NCBI RefSeq assembly: GCF_040274945.1
Contig: NZ_JBEMAR010000008.1
Coordinates: forward strand, 75,142 to 139,141
Direction of reading: 5' to 3'
DNA length: 64,000 bases
Source of the DNA: Carnobacterium_B sp040274945
GTDB taxonomy: Bacteria; Bacillota; Bacilli; Lactobacillales; Carnobacteriaceae
In this document: positions 1 to 8,340 of the stretch, piece by piece
Layout of the letters: each line of letters opens with the position of its first letter
How positions within the stretch are numbered: the stretch's first letter is position 1
Position numbers and translations under genes: made by a program
Notes under the pieces: generated by a model
Told to the model about the DNA's origin: nothing
Seen by the model: only the letters and a program-made list of their open reading frames with translations
Database searches by the model: none

Positions 1-947
1 TTAGATTTGTAACTAAGGTTATCAACGCTAACGATAGTTTCTCGACCATCAGGCATTCCTTGAAGTGCTTCTTGAGCAGCCTTAGTAGCAGGAATAATAT
101 CAGCTTCCCTTTTCATTTCTGTTTCGGCGTCTACTAATACAGTAATAGCATCGTCGATTTTAGCAATGTTTTCTGGGTCTTCTGTTTCTTCTGCTACATC
201 ATCAAGAGTGTCGATTGCAACAGAAATCTTTTTACGATTCTCTGCATCTCTTTCTTCGCCATCAACGTCTACAACTAGGTCAGCATCTTCAAAGTTATTG
301 TTTAATGCAAATTTTAATTCAGTCATAAAATCACTAACTCCTTCGTTTATTTTTGCAATTCCTTCATCATTATGTTGAAATTGCATAGCTGACGCAACAT
401 ATGCTCCTGGGAAAGCAGGTTTAACATCGTCACCAAGAATACATAAAGCTTGAAAAGCTGTATCTATGATTTCGATTCTTCCATCGCCAATAGGTCGCAT
501 GATAGTATTTTCTTCACTTAGTTCCATTGATTGAGGTCTACCCTCTAAAGCTTGTGCAACTTCTTTGTAAAGTGTGGTCCAAAGATACCCAAAAGTGACC
601 AAATAATCATCTTCGTCCCAGAAAATAGTTGGGTTCTCTGGTATAACGCCCACTGATTTTGTTTCGCCGATTGTTACGAACTCGCCGAATTTATCATAGA
701 CAGCTTGTTGTCCATGTTCACCAAAATCTTCTTTATAGTGGTTGTAATATGTTAAAATAGGTGTTAAACCTAATGAACGCTTTGCTGCAGATTCAAGGAC
801 ATCTTTCGTGAATAAGAATTGATTCCCTTGGCCTGGTTTTGCGATTCTAATTTTTACTTTAGAAATCATTGGATTCCCTTCTACTGGGAGAGCCTCCAAG
901 AATTGAATCTCGGTAGAAAATGCTAAAGTTGTTTTTTCTAAGCTCAT
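1..947 (-). CDS. Partial virion protein, possible prohead protease (XkdF-like)
   Basis: A 315-codon open frame runs off the left edge; its start ATG (945-947) has GGAGGA inside the last codons of the portal gene. The N-terminal ~180 residues are a mixed alpha/beta region ending in GRPQSMELS, which recalls XkdF/S78-type phage proteases that sit next to the portal. The rest is acidic and rich in Asp/Glu, possibly a scaffold part. The position directly after the portal supports a capsid-maturation role. No catalytic residue can be assigned with certainty. Alternative: another capsid-associated protein. Confidence 0.55.
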   Translation of the reverse strand, partial: MSLEKTTLAFSTEIQFLEALPVEGNPMISKVKIRIAKPGQGNQFLFTKDVLESAAKRSLGLTPILTYYNHYKEDFGEHGQQAVYDKFGEFVTIGETKSVGVIPENPTIFWDEDDYLVTFGYLWTTLYKEVAQALEGRPQSMELSEENTIMRPIGDGRIEIIDTAFQALCILGDDVKPAFPGAYVASAMQFQHNDEGIAKINEGVSDFMTELKFALNNNFEDADLVVDVDGEERDAENRKKISVAIDTLDDVAEETEDPENIAKIDDAITVLVDAETEMKREADIIPATKAAQEALQGMPDGRETIVSVDNLSYKS

Positions 948-951
948 TATA

Positions 952-2508
952 TTATCCTCCTTGGTTTGCTATTGTCTTGTCGCTTTTTTCTGATTCTGGT
1001 AATGGAGGTCTTCCACCACTGCCCGACCCACTTGTTGATGTTGCTGTGTGAGATGATTGCAGAGGTTTCATGTGAGACTTGATATCCAGAATATTATTTT
1101 CAAAGACTATCGAAGACATTAGGTCTAATTGAGATTGTCCAATAGCAACAGCAGGAAGAAACGCCGAATATCCTAATGTGGCAAAGTCTTTAGTTTGTGT
1201 TGCATATTTTTCTTTATTATGTTCTGTTACTTTCAAGATTTGTAATCTTGTATAGAATAAATCTTCTTCTTCTGATTCACTTCCAAAGTTATAGTCTAAC
1301 TGGAAGTTTAACCAGTCTTCAAATTTTTCTACCAAAGTAAAGATTAATGCCATATCAACATTTTGTGATTTTTCAAGAGCCATATTACCCTCAGTTGAGA
1401 ATAATTGTTGTGATACTCCCATTTCAGAGTAAACATCTTTATTCCAGTTTGAAAAATCAATAGGTGCTGATGAAGCTTCGTTCAAGTTCACATTTGATAC
1501 TTCCGCAAAGGTTGTAAGCAAATCAGTTTGTCTTGTATCTTCAAAGACCTTTTTCGCACTATTATGGAATGCTTCCATTTCGATAATATCGAATACTGGT
1601 TCATCATCATCATTTAGTGGGAAATGTTGCACAACTAAGTTATACAACTCATTTTCTGCTTTACGTTTTTCAATGCCTTTAAGTTCTAATACATCTAGGA
1701 TAGCAAAGAATGAGTTCGCTAAGATAGGTTGTAAAGAAGGGTTAAAGTAAAACGCTGCGGCATGATTAGGATCTAGCGTAATCCAGTTACCATCATCAAA
1801 CATTGTAGGATTTAATCTTTTTTGCGAAGTATTTTTGCCCTCGTATCGGTCTTGCTTCAATTTATTAAATTCTGAAACAACTTCTGGAGGGAAAGAATTT
1901 AACATTCTTATCTTCTCTTGGTGGTTCGGGAACTTATCAAAATAACGTAAGTTAAATTCAACAGTTGGAAAACCATTTGAGAAACCTCTAGTTCGACACC
2001 AGTTAACTGGCAATTTTTGAATAACAGCTTTACTTCCTCTTCTTCTAAAGTAAACGAAACTAACTCCGTCCACAATTACATCAAGAGCAATGTTTCTTAA
2101 TGATGTTTTAAGTTTCATATCTTCTAAAAATCGTAATTGATTAATAACCGCTCTCGTTACTGTTTTTTCGTCAACTTCCATACCTAGGACTCTTGGCATT
2201 AATAAATAGCTGTATGTTGGCATGTAAGCTAAGTATCTAGCTGCAGATGCGTAAACACCAGACGTTTTAAAAAAGTGCTGTGACACAGCTCTAATACCTT
2301 CAATATCATTTGTTCTAAAGGCATTGTCTAAAGCAATACGAACATCTTCCGTTGAAACGAAAGTGTTTGATAAACCTTTGCTTCCTGACATACCCCAACC
2401 AAAGTTTGTAGTTTGACGAGGACTAGAATAAGCAAATTCTAATTTGTCTATCTTGTTCTTTGTTAGCTCAGGGTTCTTTTTCTGTGGTTGTCTTCTTCTA
2501 ACCGACAT
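952..2508 (-). CDS. Portal protein
   Basis: 518 residues, the usual length for portals, which form the dodecameric DNA-entry ring at one capsid vertex. The helical wing/stem pattern, a central region with acidic 'NDDDEPVFDIIEMEAFH' and the 'GVSQQLFSTEGNMALEKSQN' segment are typical of SPP1-like portals, and it lies just downstream of TerL. The C-terminus is Ser/Gly-rich (disordered tail). The start is ATG behind GGAGGAG. A hairpin at 2559-2592 separates it from the preceding endonuclease gene, so it may have its own promoter or rely on read-through. Confidence 0.85.
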   Translation of the reverse strand: MSVRRRQPQKKNPELTKNKIDKLEFAYSSPRQTTNFGWGMSGSKGLSNTFVSTEDVRIALDNAFRTNDIEGIRAVSQHFFKTSGVYASAARYLAYMPTYSYLLMPRVLGMEVDEKTVTRAVINQLRFLEDMKLKTSLRNIALDVIVDGVSFVYFRRRGSKAVIQKLPVNWCRTRGFSNGFPTVEFNLRYFDKFPNHQEKIRMLNSFPPEVVSEFNKLKQDRYEGKNTSQKRLNPTMFDDGNWITLDPNHAAAFYFNPSLQPILANSFFAILDVLELKGIEKRKAENELYNLVVQHFPLNDDDEPVFDIIEMEAFHNSAKKVFEDTRQTDLLTTFAEVSNVNLNEASSAPIDFSNWNKDVYSEMGVSQQLFSTEGNMALEKSQNVDMALIFTLVEKFEDWLNFQLDYNFGSESEEEDLFYTRLQILKVTEHNKEKYATQTKDFATLGYSAFLPAVAIGQSQLDLMSSIVFENNILDIKSHMKPLQSSHTATSTSGSGSGGRPPLPESEKSDKTIANQGG

Positions 2509-2558
2509 TTATAAACTCCTCCTTATCTCCTCGTTTTTATCTCTCCAAAAATAAACAT

Positions 2559-2592
2559 AAAACGGCCAATCTTTTAAAAGAAAGACCGTTTT
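2559..2592 (-). terminator. Hairpin terminator after the endonuclease gene
   Basis: AAAACGG pairs with CCGTTTT around an A/T-rich loop, followed by a T-run when read on the minus strand. It lies between the endonuclease stop (2606) and the portal start. Confidence 0.6.
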
Positions 2593-2605
2593 TATATATA
2601 AGTGT

Positions 2606-2974
2606 TTAAATTCCTGCTTTTTTCATAATATAGTCCAGATTTACTTCTTCTAGCTCCCAATAAGGAATTTCAATCAAAATTATATTGTGTCTTTGGCAGT
2701 ATAATCGTTTTTGATTATCATTATATTTCTGTCTGGCGAACTTCTTTGGTCCGCCGAAAGCTGCTACTGGTTCATAGTGTTGTTCACCATTTACTTCAAT
2801 AGCAAAATCAATATTATAATCTTCATCAAAAACCATAAAGTCAAATGCTAGAGGTCTTCCAGAACTAGCGATTAAATCAGGAAAAGAATATTCTTCTTCC
2901 CAAACAAAATCATTTTCTCTTAGAATATCTCTAATTTTTAAATGACCTCTTGATACTCCTTTAAATGCTGGCAT
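2606..2974 (-). CDS. VSR-like / EDxHD-type free-standing endonuclease
   Basis: 122 residues. The core 'FDFMVFDED..DFAIEVNGEQHY' followed by 'YNDNQKRLYCQRHNIILIEIPY' matches the small PD-(D/E)XK-VSR fold of phage EDxHD homing nucleases, with the Asp/Glu/Gln-His-Tyr metal-site region intact. It has its own ribosome site (AGGAGG) and sits alone between terL and the portal gene, a classic insertion place for homing endonucleases that cut a related phage lacking the insert. It could also act in packaging or DNA repair; no homing site can be shown. Confidence 0.7.
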   Translation of the reverse strand: MPAFKGVSRGHLKIRDILRENDFVWEEEYSFPDLIASSGRPLAFDFMVFDEDYNIDFAIEVNGEQHYEPVAAFGGPKKFARQKYNDNQKRLYCQRHNIILIEIPYWELEEVNLDYIMKKAGI

Positions 2975-2985
2975 AGAACTCCTCC

Positions 2986-4746
2986 TTAATTAATAAATAC
3001 AAAGTTTGCCAAACCTCCACGTTTACGTTTACGATCTTCATCTTCAAGTATTTTAATTGCATATATTCCATACATTAAAGATGAAACCTTATCCTTACCA
3101 ATACCCTTATTTATAGGCTCTAGTTTGAACTGTGTGCCGTTGTTTTGTGATTTGGTAAGATTCATCAACTCTGCCTTTAGAATCGATGTGGTAACAAATG
3201 GGCGCAGTTTGAGGTTACGTTCTTCAATACTTAATCTCTGATTAACAGCTTTAGAGAATATAGTAGCTTTAGCTTCACGTTCTTCCAAGAGGAAGTGTAA
3301 TTTACCTGACCCCATTTGTGTTAGTAAAGTGGTGTAACCCTCAAAGTTTAACTCTGCATTGGCTTTAATTAACCAAAGCGTATCTTTGATAACGTTAGGA
3401 CCAGCATCAATATTTTTATATTGTTTCTTCTCGTCATTGTGTACTCCAAAAGCAGGGAAAGATTCGCCTGTTTTAGGATCCTCGGATGGCATTACTAGAT
3501 AGTCGACTAAACCGATACCTAGACCATTCGCATCAATTACGATATAACGAGGAAGATAATTCATATATTGTCTTTTAATTTCATTAGCCTGTTCACCAAA
3601 GTGTTCTGACTCAAATGTGATTATATTTACAAGTGATTTAACGCCAACCCCTTTTTTCTGTGGGTTAACTTTAATAACACTGATAACAGTTTGCCATCCA
3701 TTCCGACCTACGTCAATACCAAACATATAGTAAGCATCTTTATTTCCATTGCCACTTCTTGTGGTTTCAACTTGTTTGATAGTTCTCATTCGATCGAATA
3801 CATCTCCATTAAAGAATGAACCGATTGCTGAACCAGCCCAAATAGATTCATATTCACGTGAGAATGAGATTTCATCAAATGTACCATCGGCTTTAAGGTC
3901 ATTAACGAATCCTCGGTCTAATAGACCCATCTTAACTGGCGTTCTCCATGTTCCACCCATTACAAAAGCAGTTCCAGGACGTACGATTTGCCATACTAGT
4001 AACTGGATTTGTTTTTGATAGCTAAAGTGATCTCGGAAACCAGCAGATGTAATATAAATCTGTGATTTGTTCATCTTGTCATTAGGGTCAACTTCTCCAT
4101 TTGCTGCACGACGAGATACGTTCATCATCGGTACGATAACTTGAGAGAATTTTTCCCCATCAACAAGGATAACTTCATCGATAAGTCCAGAGTGTCGACG
4201 TCCACCACGAGAACTTTCTTTATTGGCAACAACGTTAAAGATTGATCCATTTTTAAAGATAATCTGTACATCATCATTACCAATTTTAGAACCAGATGGT
4301 CCACGATCCCAACGAATTTCATTATGCAATGCTGGAACTAGGTCACAAAGTTCTCGAACCTTTTCCCCAGCGATACCAGCAGCCTGTTCTTTACCACCTG
4401 AAGTGATAAATACTTTAATCCCAGGATATAGAATACACTTAATCATCATTAAAAGCACTGATAAAAAGGATTTAGAAAAGGCACGAGTAAATGTTCCAAA
4501 AAAGTATCTGTGCCTCATAGCGGCTCTTAAAAAGACTCTCTGATAAAAGAAAAAGTTAAACTTACTATCTTCTCCTTTAATCATATCAATAAACATATCA
4601 GGATATTCTCGCCAGAAAGAAATATATTCTCTAAAAACAGGAATATTTTTTCTAACACGTTCCTCTGTTAAAACAATTTCTCGATTCTTCTTAGCTTCTA
4701 AGAAGTCTGATTTAACATTAATCTTTGTTGTCGTCGTTGTCGCCAT
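2986..4746 (-). CDS. terL: Terminase large subunit (ATPase-nuclease)
   Basis: About 586 residues. The N-terminal ATPase has a degenerate Walker A (FTRAFSKSF, ~residue 90), SGGKEQAAG, and Walker B with catalytic Glu (LIDEVIL, ~190). The C-terminal RNase H-like nuclease shows FGIDVGRNG (~345) and YIVIDANGLG (~405), metal-binding Asp residues. It drives DNA into the prohead and cuts concatemers. Two in-frame ATGs exist (4755 and 4746); the GGGGGG ribosome site directly abuts the first, so the second is better spaced. It overlaps the end of the 381-residue gene, implying translational coupling. Confidence 0.93.
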   Translation of the reverse strand: MATTTTTKINVKSDFLEAKKNREIVLTEERVRKNIPVFREYISFWREYPDMFIDMIKGEDSKFNFFFYQRVFLRAAMRHRYFFGTFTRAFSKSFLSVLLMMIKCILYPGIKVFITSGGKEQAAGIAGEKVRELCDLVPALHNEIRWDRGPSGSKIGNDDVQIIFKNGSIFNVVANKESSRGGRRHSGLIDEVILVDGEKFSQVIVPMMNVSRRAANGEVDPNDKMNKSQIYITSAGFRDHFSYQKQIQLLVWQIVRPGTAFVMGGTWRTPVKMGLLDRGFVNDLKADGTFDEISFSREYESIWAGSAIGSFFNGDVFDRMRTIKQVETTRSGNGNKDAYYMFGIDVGRNGWQTVISVIKVNPQKKGVGVKSLVNIITFESEHFGEQANEIKRQYMNYLPRYIVIDANGLGIGLVDYLVMPSEDPKTGESFPAFGVHNDEKKQYKNIDAGPNVIKDTLWLIKANAELNFEGYTTLLTQMGSGKLHFLLEEREAKATIFSKAVNQRLSIEERNLKLRPFVTTSILKAELMNLTKSQNNGTQFKLEPINKGIGKDKVSSLMYGIYAIKILEDEDRKRKRGGLANFVFIN

Positions 4747-5863
4747 CAGCTTCATCCCCCCACTGGTCTTCGGTTAAGATTTCAGCATCTTTAAAGTAAT
4801 CTTCATCAGTGATAAAGTCTTTATCGAATAAACTATCATCTTCATCCTCTGCCATTCTATCTTTTTCTTCTTCCTGTTTAATAGCTTCGAATGCTTGTTC
4901 AATCAGTGTAGCTAAACCAGGTTCTTTTTCAATTAAGTTCTTAGTATAGTTGTTTAAATCACGTAATGTTACGTCAACGATATCTTGCGGCTCATTTGTA
5001 TGGTATACAGGAATAAAACCAACTTCTTCAGCCAAACGAGACATTTCTGAGAAACTGTCAATATAAGCTTCTTCCTCTTTCTTTTGGGAAGCAGTAAACT
5101 TAGCAGATTTCATAAATTTATCGTAGTTACTAGATAATTTACCAACAGCTTCATAATCAGCAATTTCAATCGCTTGGTCGATACGAATAGATAGTCGTAC
5201 GATTTTCTTGAGGTAGTCCTCATGAGAAGCTGTAACAATTTCATATGAATCGTGCATCTCTTTATAGAAGGTTTCTAATTGAAGTAACTCTTCTTCTGTA
5301 TAACTTGAACCCCATTTAATCTTTAATTCTTTAATTTGGGCACGAGTTAATAGAGCGTCATCTTCTTCGTTTTTTTCTTCCTCGTCTTTGCCATGCAAAA
5401 TTAGAGCAAGAGCACTTTCGATATTATAACCCTCTGCTAATAATTCATCTATTTGTTTTTTAACTTCTTCTTCTTGTTCACTTTTCTTATCTTCAAAAGC
5501 TTCTACAAATTTAGGAGTATCTTCATAATTATAATCTTTAAATTGCAAGAGCTTCATTTTACCAATGTATTTGCCTAGGATAGTTTGGTTAGCGTTAGGA
5601 TTTCGCACCAACTGTCCATTTTTTTCTGTAAATAAATATCTTTCTTTTAAACTTTCAAATTCTGCTGGAATGTAAGGAATGTTAATTTCTTTAAGTACAG
5701 GTAGTATTGTTGAATAAGAATTTAAATCAATCATACTAGCCATACATTTTTTACATTTCTTCATAGGATTTCCATTCTTGTCTTTATAGAAATCTTTTAC
5801 TTTAAACTCACGTCCACAGCGTTCGCAACTGATTTTATCAGTTTCTAATAAAGTTGTAGCCAT
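4718..5863 (-). CDS. Acidic zinc-finger protein upstream of TerL (small terminase candidate)
   Basis: 381 residues. It opens with a four-cysteine zinc finger (CERCGREF..., CKKCMASM, residues ~14-40), followed by a long helical, strongly acidic region with KKEEE/EEEKNEEDD stretches and a very acidic C-terminus. It overlaps terL by about 30 bases. Small terminase subunits often sit here and bind DNA through the N-terminus, so a terminase-small role is plausible, but the length and zinc finger are not those of a standard TerS. It shares the finger type with the 340-residue protein at 7219-8241. Confidence 0.5.
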   Translation of the reverse strand: MATTLLETDKISCERCGREFKVKDFYKDKNGNPMKKCKKCMASMIDLNSYSTILPVLKEINIPYIPAEFESLKERYLFTEKNGQLVRNPNANQTILGKYIGKMKLLQFKDYNYEDTPKFVEAFEDKKSEQEEEVKKQIDELLAEGYNIESALALILHGKDEEEKNEEDDALLTRAQIKELKIKWGSSYTEEELLQLETFYKEMHDSYEIVTASHEDYLKKIVRLSIRIDQAIEIADYEAVGKLSSNYDKFMKSAKFTASQKKEEEAYIDSFSEMSRLAEEVGFIPVYHTNEPQDIVDVTLRDLNNYTKNLIEKEPGLATLIEQAFEAIKQEEEKDRMAEDEDDSLFDKDFITDEDYFKDAEILTEDQWGDEADGDNDDNKD

Positions 5864-5889
5864 ATATACATTTCCTCCTTTAGGTTAGT

Positions 5890-5926
5890 TAAAAATGACC
5901 AGCCTCATTGTTGCTGAAGCTGGTCA
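5890..5926 (-). terminator. Terminator after phoH gene
   Basis: Perfect stem TGACCAGC/GCTGGTCA followed by TTTTT on the minus strand, between the PhoH stop (5957) and the zinc-finger gene start (5863). Confidence 0.75.
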
Positions 5927-5956
5927 CAAGTGTATTATACAAATTTGACAAAAGTG

Positions 5957-7192
5957 TTACATTTTATCGGCAATTTTAGCAATTTCCGAACGATAGATTG
6001 TTTCTAAAGAAACTGTTCCAAAGATTTCTTCTCCTGAGAATACTTCAATAGCTCTCTTCATTCCATTGTTACTACCTTCATACATCCAGCCATCTAACTG
6101 AGTAGATGGGTCTCCTTCGACAAACACTCTACATTTTTCTGCACGTTGTAGTGCCAGTTTCATTAATTCTACATCAAGGTTTTGAGCCTCAGTTATATAT
6201 AAAGAACGATTTTCTCCTACTTCATATCCACGAATATCTGATACAGGTAAAATTAAAATTGTTCCATCAAGAATATAGTTCATAATGTTATCCATATTCC
6301 CGCCACCAAGTTTAGAAGCTAAGATTGATCCAATACCTTCTTGCAATAGTTTAGCATTCTTGTCTCCTTTGTAAAAACCAACTTCTTTTGAGTTCTTAGT
6401 TTTTACTGGGTTAACAAAAATTGTAATACCATCAATCTTACCTTCCTCAAGCATTTCCCATTGGGCTGCTAGAGTTAAAAATGTTTTACCAGAACCAGCA
6501 GGTCCAGTGATAACATTAATCTGATTAGTTTTAAGCGCATCAATCGCACAAATTTGATAAGGGTCTAAGTTTTTAGCTCTAATCTTTCCAAAAACCGTAC
6601 TATCAATACAAACGTTAGATTTAATTGTGTCATAACCACCATTGTTTGGAAGTTTTTTATAGATATTATTTACTTGACCAAACTCTTGAACAATAATATA
6701 TTCGTTAGTTCTAACGTCCTCCAAGAGAGCTAGTATAGTAAAGATGTTTTGTCCTCTACTTAATTGCTCTCCTACTTCTATTGTATGGTGACCCTTTCGA
6801 TATTTATCTTGTGGGTGTTCGTATTGAGTAGAGATAATGCCAGCTGAATCAGAAATAGTTGACATAGATAAATCGTTTGTTACTACGATTGCTCCTTCTA
6901 ATTCGGCGTGTTTGATAATTTGGCTATCAACTGTTGTGCTTTCTTCAAGTTGTTCTTTATCAACTTCTGTTAAAACAATTTTAATTTTATTTGAATGGTT
7001 TCTTAGTATTCTTAGTCCATTGCGAGCTTCAAAGCCTCGGCGTCCTTCCATTCCCTTTAATCGGTCTAGCTCCCGTACGGTCCCTAGAGTGACCATCACT
7101 TCGTGGTCACAAAATTCGTCCAATAAGGCTTTTTCATCCCGACATCCCATTAAAATATTCGTGTCTAAAATTACTTTTTGTTTATCATCCAT
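5957..7192 (-). CDS. phoH: PIN-PhoH family RNase/ATPase (PhoH2-like)
   Basis: 411 residues with two domains. An N-terminal PIN nuclease (VILDTNIL with Asp10, TVRELDRLK with Glu41, VVTNDLSM with Asp107) is fused to a PhoH ATPase (Walker A GPAGSGKT 230-237, ITEAQN Walker-B region, EGDPSTQ sensor). PhoH2 proteins are ATP-dependent RNA helicase-nucleases; phage copies are common in SPO1-like genomes and near structural genes. The start is ATG behind GAGGAG. It may act on host or phage mRNA. A terminator follows the gene. Confidence 0.9.
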   Translation of the reverse strand: MDDKQKVILDTNILMGCRDEKALLDEFCDHEVMVTLGTVRELDRLKGMEGRRGFEARNGLRILRNHSNKIKIVLTEVDKEQLEESTTVDSQIIKHAELEGAIVVTNDLSMSTISDSAGIISTQYEHPQDKYRKGHHTIEVGEQLSRGQNIFTILALLEDVRTNEYIIVQEFGQVNNIYKKLPNNGGYDTIKSNVCIDSTVFGKIRAKNLDPYQICAIDALKTNQINVITGPAGSGKTFLTLAAQWEMLEEGKIDGITIFVNPVKTKNSKEVGFYKGDKNAKLLQEGIGSILASKLGGGNMDNIMNYILDGTILILPVSDIRGYEVGENRSLYITEAQNLDVELMKLALQRAEKCRVFVEGDPSTQLDGWMYEGSNNGMKRAIEVFSGEEIFGTVSLETIYRSEIAKIADKM

Positions 7193-7218
7193 AATGTAGG
7201 CTCCTCTATCTTCTTCGG

Positions 7219-8241
7219 TTATTTATTCTTTTGGTTTCTGCAAGATTTACAGATAGAATAAAACTGAGAGGAAGATGTTTTATTTATACTAAAGTTTCTG
7301 TTGTTGGCTAGTTTGATTTCTTTACAACGAGAACAACGTTTGTAGTTCCCTTTCATTTTGTTCATGTAAATATTATCAATCCAGTTTTCTGTTGCCTGAT
7401 TAGCTATTGTTTGAGGAATTTTGTTTCTGTATAAAGAAGAAATGTATTCTTGTGTATGATCCACTCCAAAGATATTAATTAAGCCTTCTCTAATCTCCAA
7501 GTTATTAGAACCATTAATCTTCTCTTGTAAAATATATAATAAAGTCGGCTTATCTGCCAGGCTTTGTTGAATTAAATTATCTAAGTCGTCCAGTATCCAT
7601 TTAATGTCTGAATCTAATTTATCATTAAAAGCAATCTTCAATCCGGCGTAATTTACCAGTAAATCCTTCACCTGGCTCACATCCTGAAGGCTCAGGTCGT
7701 ATTTTGCTTCTTGATCGAAGCTATTTCCATTACCATGACTAAAAATCGGCTGCTTGTAAGCATTCTTTAACACATATTGGTCTTTGCGCAATTCAATAAT
7801 AGTTTGGCGGGTCTTACCTCGTTTTTTCACGTCCAAGTCTGGATTATCTTTTAAGTAAGCCTCCAACTTATCAATTTCTCCTCTAAGTTGCGCCATTGTT
7901 GGAATAGTAGCAATATCATCTTCTGTTATCTCCACTTTTGGGGTCAAGATAGTATTTTTATCTTGTCTAATTAAACCGTGGAAAGCGCTCTCTCCCCCTT
8001 CTAGTTTATCAACCAAGCCCTCCCGACTTGTTTCTCTTTTATTTACGGTGACCATACGATTTGGCGTAATGATTTCTCCTCTTGGTTCCAAATCAGTCGC
8101 CTCAATTAAATACGAAGCAATTTTCTCCTTCATATAATTAGTAATATTTGATTCACCCAATCTATTTAATTCTGACTCAATATGAGCCGCTCTTTCTTCA
8201 TAAGACTTTAATGTATTGTCTAATATCAATTTTGCTGACAT
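7219..8241 (-). CDS. Zinc-ribbon protein of unknown function
   Basis: 340 residues from the ATG behind GGGAGG (an upstream ATG at 8289 has no ribosome site). Mostly helical with a basic linker; the C-terminus carries a CxxC...CxxC ribbon (CSRCKEIK, CKSCRN) like that at the N-terminus of the 381-residue protein. The position between PhoH and the tail fibre gives no clear function. DNA- or RNA-binding is likely from the ribbon and the Lys-rich tail. Confidence 0.6.
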   Translation of the reverse strand: MSAKLILDNTLKSYEERAAHIESELNRLGESNITNYMKEKIASYLIEATDLEPRGEIITPNRMVTVNKRETSREGLVDKLEGGESAFHGLIRQDKNTILTPKVEITEDDIATIPTMAQLRGEIDKLEAYLKDNPDLDVKKRGKTRQTIIELRKDQYVLKNAYKQPIFSHGNGNSFDQEAKYDLSLQDVSQVKDLLVNYAGLKIAFNDKLDSDIKWILDDLDNLIQQSLADKPTLLYILQEKINGSNNLEIREGLINIFGVDHTQEYISSLYRNKIPQTIANQATENWIDNIYMNKMKGNYKRCSRCKEIKLANNRNFSINKTSSSQFYSICKSCRNQKNK

Positions 8242-8310
8242 TGAATGTCCTCCCTTAATCTTTCTAATTATATTATAGCATCTATTCAATCATTTGTCAA
8301 GTAAAAAATA

Positions 8311-8340
8311 AAAAAAAGATAGGAAAATTCCTATCTTTTT
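8311..8340 (-). terminator. Terminator overlapping tail-fibre stop codon
   Basis: AAAAAGATAGG / CCTATCTTTTT with an AAAATT loop; the TAG stop of the tail fibre lies in the stem. The stem is symmetric enough to work both ways. Confidence 0.8.

Noticed and set aside
166..378. 70-codon plus-strand frame
   Set aside because: Lies antisense within the partial minus-strand virion gene (1-947), Ser/Thr-rich shadow composition, no ribosome site.
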